A stretch of 10,922 bases of DNA from Larix sibirica (lineage: Eukaryota > Streptophyta > Pinopsida > Pinales > Pinaceae): the NCBI GenBank assembly GCA_004151065.3, contig NWUY0303893137.1:1-10922 (forward strand), read 5' to 3'. The notes beneath the pieces were generated by a model. The model had not been told where the DNA came from and made no database searches. It saw nothing but the letters and a program-made list of their open reading frames with translations. The position numbers and the translations under genes were made by a program. Of the stretch, positions 8,482 to 10,922 are shown in pieces; the stretch's first letter is position 1; every line of letters begins with the position of its first letter.

Positions 8482-9369
8482 TTAGTTATAACAATCAAGA
8501 TTGATGTTACGTTTCTTCACTGCTTCTTTTATGGCTTCCATCTTCTTGAGGCATTTAGACTCCAAATGACCTTCCTTTCCACAAAAATTACAATGTCTCT
8601 TAGTCTTCTTTCCTTTTGATTTGGTTCCCTTATAACCATTGGGAGGATGAGCTATCTCAAAGGGTTTGGGACCCTTGTTTTTCTTATTGTTGAGAGTGTG
8701 TTTCTTCCTTGTACTCTGGGATTCATCCTTATGTTGTGCCACCAAGTTTTTCTTAGATGTACCTATAGTGTTGATCACTCCAAGATGCGAGACCTTATTT
8801 TTCTTTCTAATCAAGGAATCAAAAAAGGCCTCAAAAGAGGGAATTTAGTAAGTAGACCCTTAACTAACAATATATTTTGTAGTGGAGTAAAACGTATATA
8901 CTTAAATAGAATAAGCAGTGCAAAGTTTAGCAAGAATAACATATATGAGTTGGACATCTATATTTATTATTTTACATTATACAAGTAAAAGGATAAGTAT
9001 TTTGAACTTAGATAGAAAATATTCAATACAATAGAAGTCATTGGGATTTAATGAAATCAATTGATTTCCAAACTAGTGGGTTTGAATATGATTGTGTTTA
9101 CCAAACACGGCTTTCAACTTTTTCCATGATGCATCTACAGTGTCAATTCCTTGAAGGTGAAACTAAATATAATTGGATATGGACATCTTGATTAATCCAC
9201 ATGCCTCATCATTTTTATTGTCAAAGTTATTTTTCTTTAATGCATTGAGAATAAATTTTTTGTTCCCAAAGTAACTCAGTGAACCCCCTACTTCATAGTA
9301 AATCCTCCATATGGATTTACACTAGAAGTGGTTTGAAATAGTAATCAAGAGATCATTTGGACTTGCCAT
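8482..9369 (-). pseudogene. Ty1/copia gag relic (UBN2-type capsid plus CCHC nucleocapsid)
   Basis: Gag forms the virus-like particle that packages the element RNA. From the ATG at 9369 (MASPNDLL) one frame runs almost 300 codons. It carries the capsid landmarks FDNKNDEACGLIKMSIS, HLQGIDTVDASWKKL, FGKHNHIQ, NQLISLNPNDFYCIEYFLSK and FEAFFDSLIRKK, then a Lys-rich linker and the zinc knuckle CNFCGKEGHLESKC (8592-8551; C-x2-C-x4-H-x4-C, all ligands present). Eight stops interrupt the frame: TAG at 9324, 9165 and 9075, TAA at 8979, three more TAA between about 8915 and 8840, and the last at 8484. There is no frameshift in this span, so decay has been by substitution. The three TAG are in places where family members plausibly have Gln or similar. 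Only the last 110 codons, with the knuckle, remain open. The start is chosen because MAS-type starts are usual for this gag group. Confidence 0.88.
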
Positions 9370-10530
9370 GTTAAATTATTCCAGTAAGATTGATTGAAAA
9401 GATAAAAAATAATAGTCTAGATGGAAAGATCTCAAAAAAATAGGCACTAAAAACAGACTCTAGATGTCAAAGTTATGTATTTTTTGAAGAAAAACTAAAA
9501 ATGGAACCATGGTTACACATGGAAGGTAGAATTTTTCCCACATGGTAATGGGTTCACAATGATCTACCGAGTAAAAAAATTCCCTTCCTTTACTAACTTT
9601 GTCTGTAAGTCCATTTTACAAATAAGTTACTTCTTAAAATAAAATGGGTGATTCAATTTCATAAAATAAGTGGGAAAATGAAGTTATTTTATAAATTAAA
9701 GTTACATTATAAAAAATGTAAAAACAATATTAAAGCTATTTTATAGTAATTCACTTTTATAGAATAAGTGAAATGCACTTTATGATAAGATTATGTGATA
9801 ATTTAAAGTTGAATGAATTTTTAAAAAAAGTAACTTAAAGAAAATAAATACTTGAACTCAATACCACTTACCCAATAAAGTAAAAGTATTTAACATATGT
9901 TATTGTGAAGGAAATTTTTTAACTCTTTACCTCAAACTATGTGCTCACCCCCAAAACACTTACTTTTTCCTACAAAAAAACTTCAACACAACCTTACACA
10001 AAAACAAGAAAAAAAATTGAAACTGAGACTTTCAAAATTGAAGTTAGCTCTTAGTTCGATTACTCAAAAAATACATGTTTTCTTTCTATTTCTGATTTAC
10101 CAAGTCTACAAAAGGTGCACGATAAAGAGGATATATAGAAAATAAAACATTTGCTTCTTTGTCTTTTATTTGTCAAGTTTGCATAGAGAACTTGATAATG
10201 AGCATACGATGATTGAAAAAGAAGTAAACTAATAATAGAAATAGAAAATTTAAACTAAAATATTAACCAGTATGAGAATGATTTAAAACAAAATCCATAA
10301 TGTAAACAATATACCTTTGGTTTTGATAAAATGGTTGTATATTGAGAAAATTAAAACCTTTTTATGCGAAATGAAAAGTGTTTCCAACTAAAAAAAACAC
10401 TCTAGATGTAATGGGCTAGCACCTCTCTCAACCTAGAAATGCACAAAAACAACAAACTCCATAAGTCCATTGATGCATATAACTACACAGGTTCAAGATC
10501 TCGATTAACAATGGGAGCGTATCTTCATGT
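9370..10530 (-). other. Leader region of the copia relic, with AT-rich insertion
   Basis: Between the primer-site-like sequence and the gag ATG there are about 1160 bases without coding potential, long for a copia leader. The part nearest the LTR and the part nearest gag share a motif: ACTCTAGATGT preceded by ACTAAAAA occurs near 10387-10409 and again near 9446-9468. The AT-rich foldback at 9613-9850 lies between. An insertion or a rearranged leader would explain the extra length. The + strand frame at 9939-10145 is Lys/Leu-rich chance coding. Confidence 0.4.
9613..9850. repeat. AT-rich foldback sequence, MITE-like
   Basis: The outer arms AAGTTACTTCTTAAAATAAA (9624-9643) and TTTTTAAAAAAAGTAACTT (9818-9836) are near reverse complements, and the sequence inside is full of partial palindromes (TTCACTT 9750-9756 with AAGTGAA 9766-9772) and repeated phrases (ATAAAATAAGTG and ATAGAATAAGTG). 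Size, AT content and self-complementarity suit a miniature inverted-repeat element. Clean ends and a target-site duplication cannot be made out, so the superfamily is open. Confidence 0.4.
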
Positions 10531-10543
10531 CTCTGTAATACCA
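10531..10543 (-). other. Primer-binding-site-like sequence (initiator tRNA-Met type)
   Basis: On the - strand TGGTATTACAGAG follows directly after the inferred LTR end (GCA). The usual plant copia primer site is TGGTATCAGAGC; the present sequence equals it with two bases inserted after TGGTAT. Its position flush with the LTR end supports the assignment. Confidence 0.5.
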
Positions 10544-10882
10544 TGCTCAATTAAGACAAGGTATTTCCATGAAAATGGAGCACCTTAATAAATTGTTCAC
10601 CACAAATATGTGATTCTTAAAATTGATCATCAACAAATGGTCCTCTATGCTCTTAAAATAGACATCATGGAACAATTCGATGTTAATCTATGGATCAATA
10701 TATCAATTAAGATCAAGAATAAGATGAACCATCAGATCACTTTATGTCTTGAACATATTGCAACCATCATATTACTTAAGTAAAAATTCATACTAATAAA
10801 TACTAAAGAAACACTCTTTACCTAAAGAAACATTAGACCAAGTTTATCTTAACTAACTCCTAAGTGTCTAAATATCCTAACA
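10544..10882 (-). repeat. Long terminal repeat of the copia relic (~339 bp)
   Basis: On the - strand it starts TGTTAGGATATTTAG at 10882, directly after a purine-rich stretch, and ends TTGAGCA at 10544, directly before the primer-site-like sequence. TG...CA ends and this length suit plant copia LTRs. No second copy exists in the window for comparison, and no clear TATA box is seen on the - strand, so the ends rest on their neighbours alone. Confidence 0.5.
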
Positions 10883-10894
10883 TCCTCCCTTAAG
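10883..10894 (-). other. Polypurine-tract-like sequence next to LTR
   Basis: CTTAAGGGAGGA on the - strand directly precedes TGTTAGG, exactly as the plus-strand primer (polypurine tract) precedes a 3' LTR in copia elements. Found next to an LTR that is also followed by a primer-site-like sequence, it hints at another element body continuing beyond the right edge of the window. Confidence 0.5.
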
Positions 10895-10922
10895 AACAAC
10901 TTGGGATAGGATTAAAGGATTT

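Larger units (their letters stand above)
8190..10894 (-). mobile_element. Decayed 5' part of a Ty1/copia retrotransposon
   Basis: Read on the - strand, the order is: polypurine-like stretch (10894-10883), LTR (10882-10544), primer-binding-site-like sequence (10543-10531), a leader of about 1.1 kb, gag (from 9369) and the beginning of protease (to about 8190). Gag-protease order, a single CCHC knuckle and a tRNA-Met-type primer site are typical of plant Ty1/copia elements. Everything after protease is missing and no second LTR is seen in the window, so the element is truncated. Eight in-frame stops in gag plus a frameshift before protease show that it has been dead for a long time. Membership of LTR and gag in one insertion is inferred from order and orientation. 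Confidence 0.65.

Noticed and set aside
8647-8988. 113-codon and 60-codon frames on the + strand
   Set aside because: They are antisense shadows of the gag relic, which has clear family motifs on the - strand.
9856-9869. TGGTATTGAG on the - strand as a copia primer binding site
   Set aside because: It matches only about ten bases, no LTR end (CA) adjoins it, and the site at 10531-10543 next to a TG...CA LTR is better placed.
9939-10145. 68-codon Lys/Leu-rich frame on the + strand
   Set aside because: Low-complexity chance reading of A-rich DNA within the retroelement leader.
9898-10882. A longer LTR of about 985 bp ending at TGTTA (9898 on the + strand)
   Set aside because: Its end would lie some 30 bases from any primer-site-like sequence, whereas the 339-bp reading puts the primer site flush with the LTR end.
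1-10922. CRISPR arrays, bacterial operons, tRNA or rRNA genes
   Set aside because: No regularly spaced repeats, no ribosome-binding-site-led gene rows, and no cloverleaf or rRNA-like sequence was seen; the window is plant nuclear DNA in character.

Overview
The window looks like non-coding and decayed DNA from the nuclear genome of a large-genome seed plant. It is AT-rich, has no dense gene layout and no intact long reading frame, and holds relics with plant-specific character: a plant-type PP2C phosphatase gene with plant-like splice sites, and a Ty1/copia retrotransposon. A gymnosperm or other genome with much old repeat DNA would fit, but the sequence does not fix the species.

Layout. Positions 1-465 are unassigned, with scattered CCCTAA/AGGGTT-like motifs. 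Positions 466-890 are a strongly pyrimidine-biased tract on the + strand. Positions 890-1700 carry no recognisable gene but contain a tight inverted repeat at 1239-1279. Positions 1766-2500 contain short coding-like remnants, one with a possible SWIM-type zinc-finger signature (weak). Positions 2500-6015 have no recognised gene; they hold two hairpins and an 89-bp tandem duplication at about 4639-4816.

Positions 6016-6831 are a broken protein phosphatase 2C gene on the + strand. Two exons with a plausible intron between them can be followed from the N-terminal region to the GGFVSN motif. There are two frameshifts, metal-site residue loss and no downstream catalytic half.

Positions 7303-7747 may be a solo LTR in + orientation, with a good TATA box but no target-site duplication. 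From about 8190 to 10894, on the - strand, lies the 5' part of a decayed Ty1/copia element: a polypurine-like stretch, an LTR of about 339 bp, an imperfect tRNA-Met primer binding site, a long AT-rich leader that may contain a small foldback element, a full-length gag relic with an intact CCHC knuckle, and the start of the protease with its active site destroyed. Integrase, reverse transcriptase and RNase H are absent.

Nothing here looks like a working gene system. The most informative observations are the PP2C pseudogene with retained introns, the copia relic whose LTR is flanked by both a polypurine-like tract and a primer-binding-site-like sequence (suggesting a tandem arrangement), and the foldback sequence in its leader.
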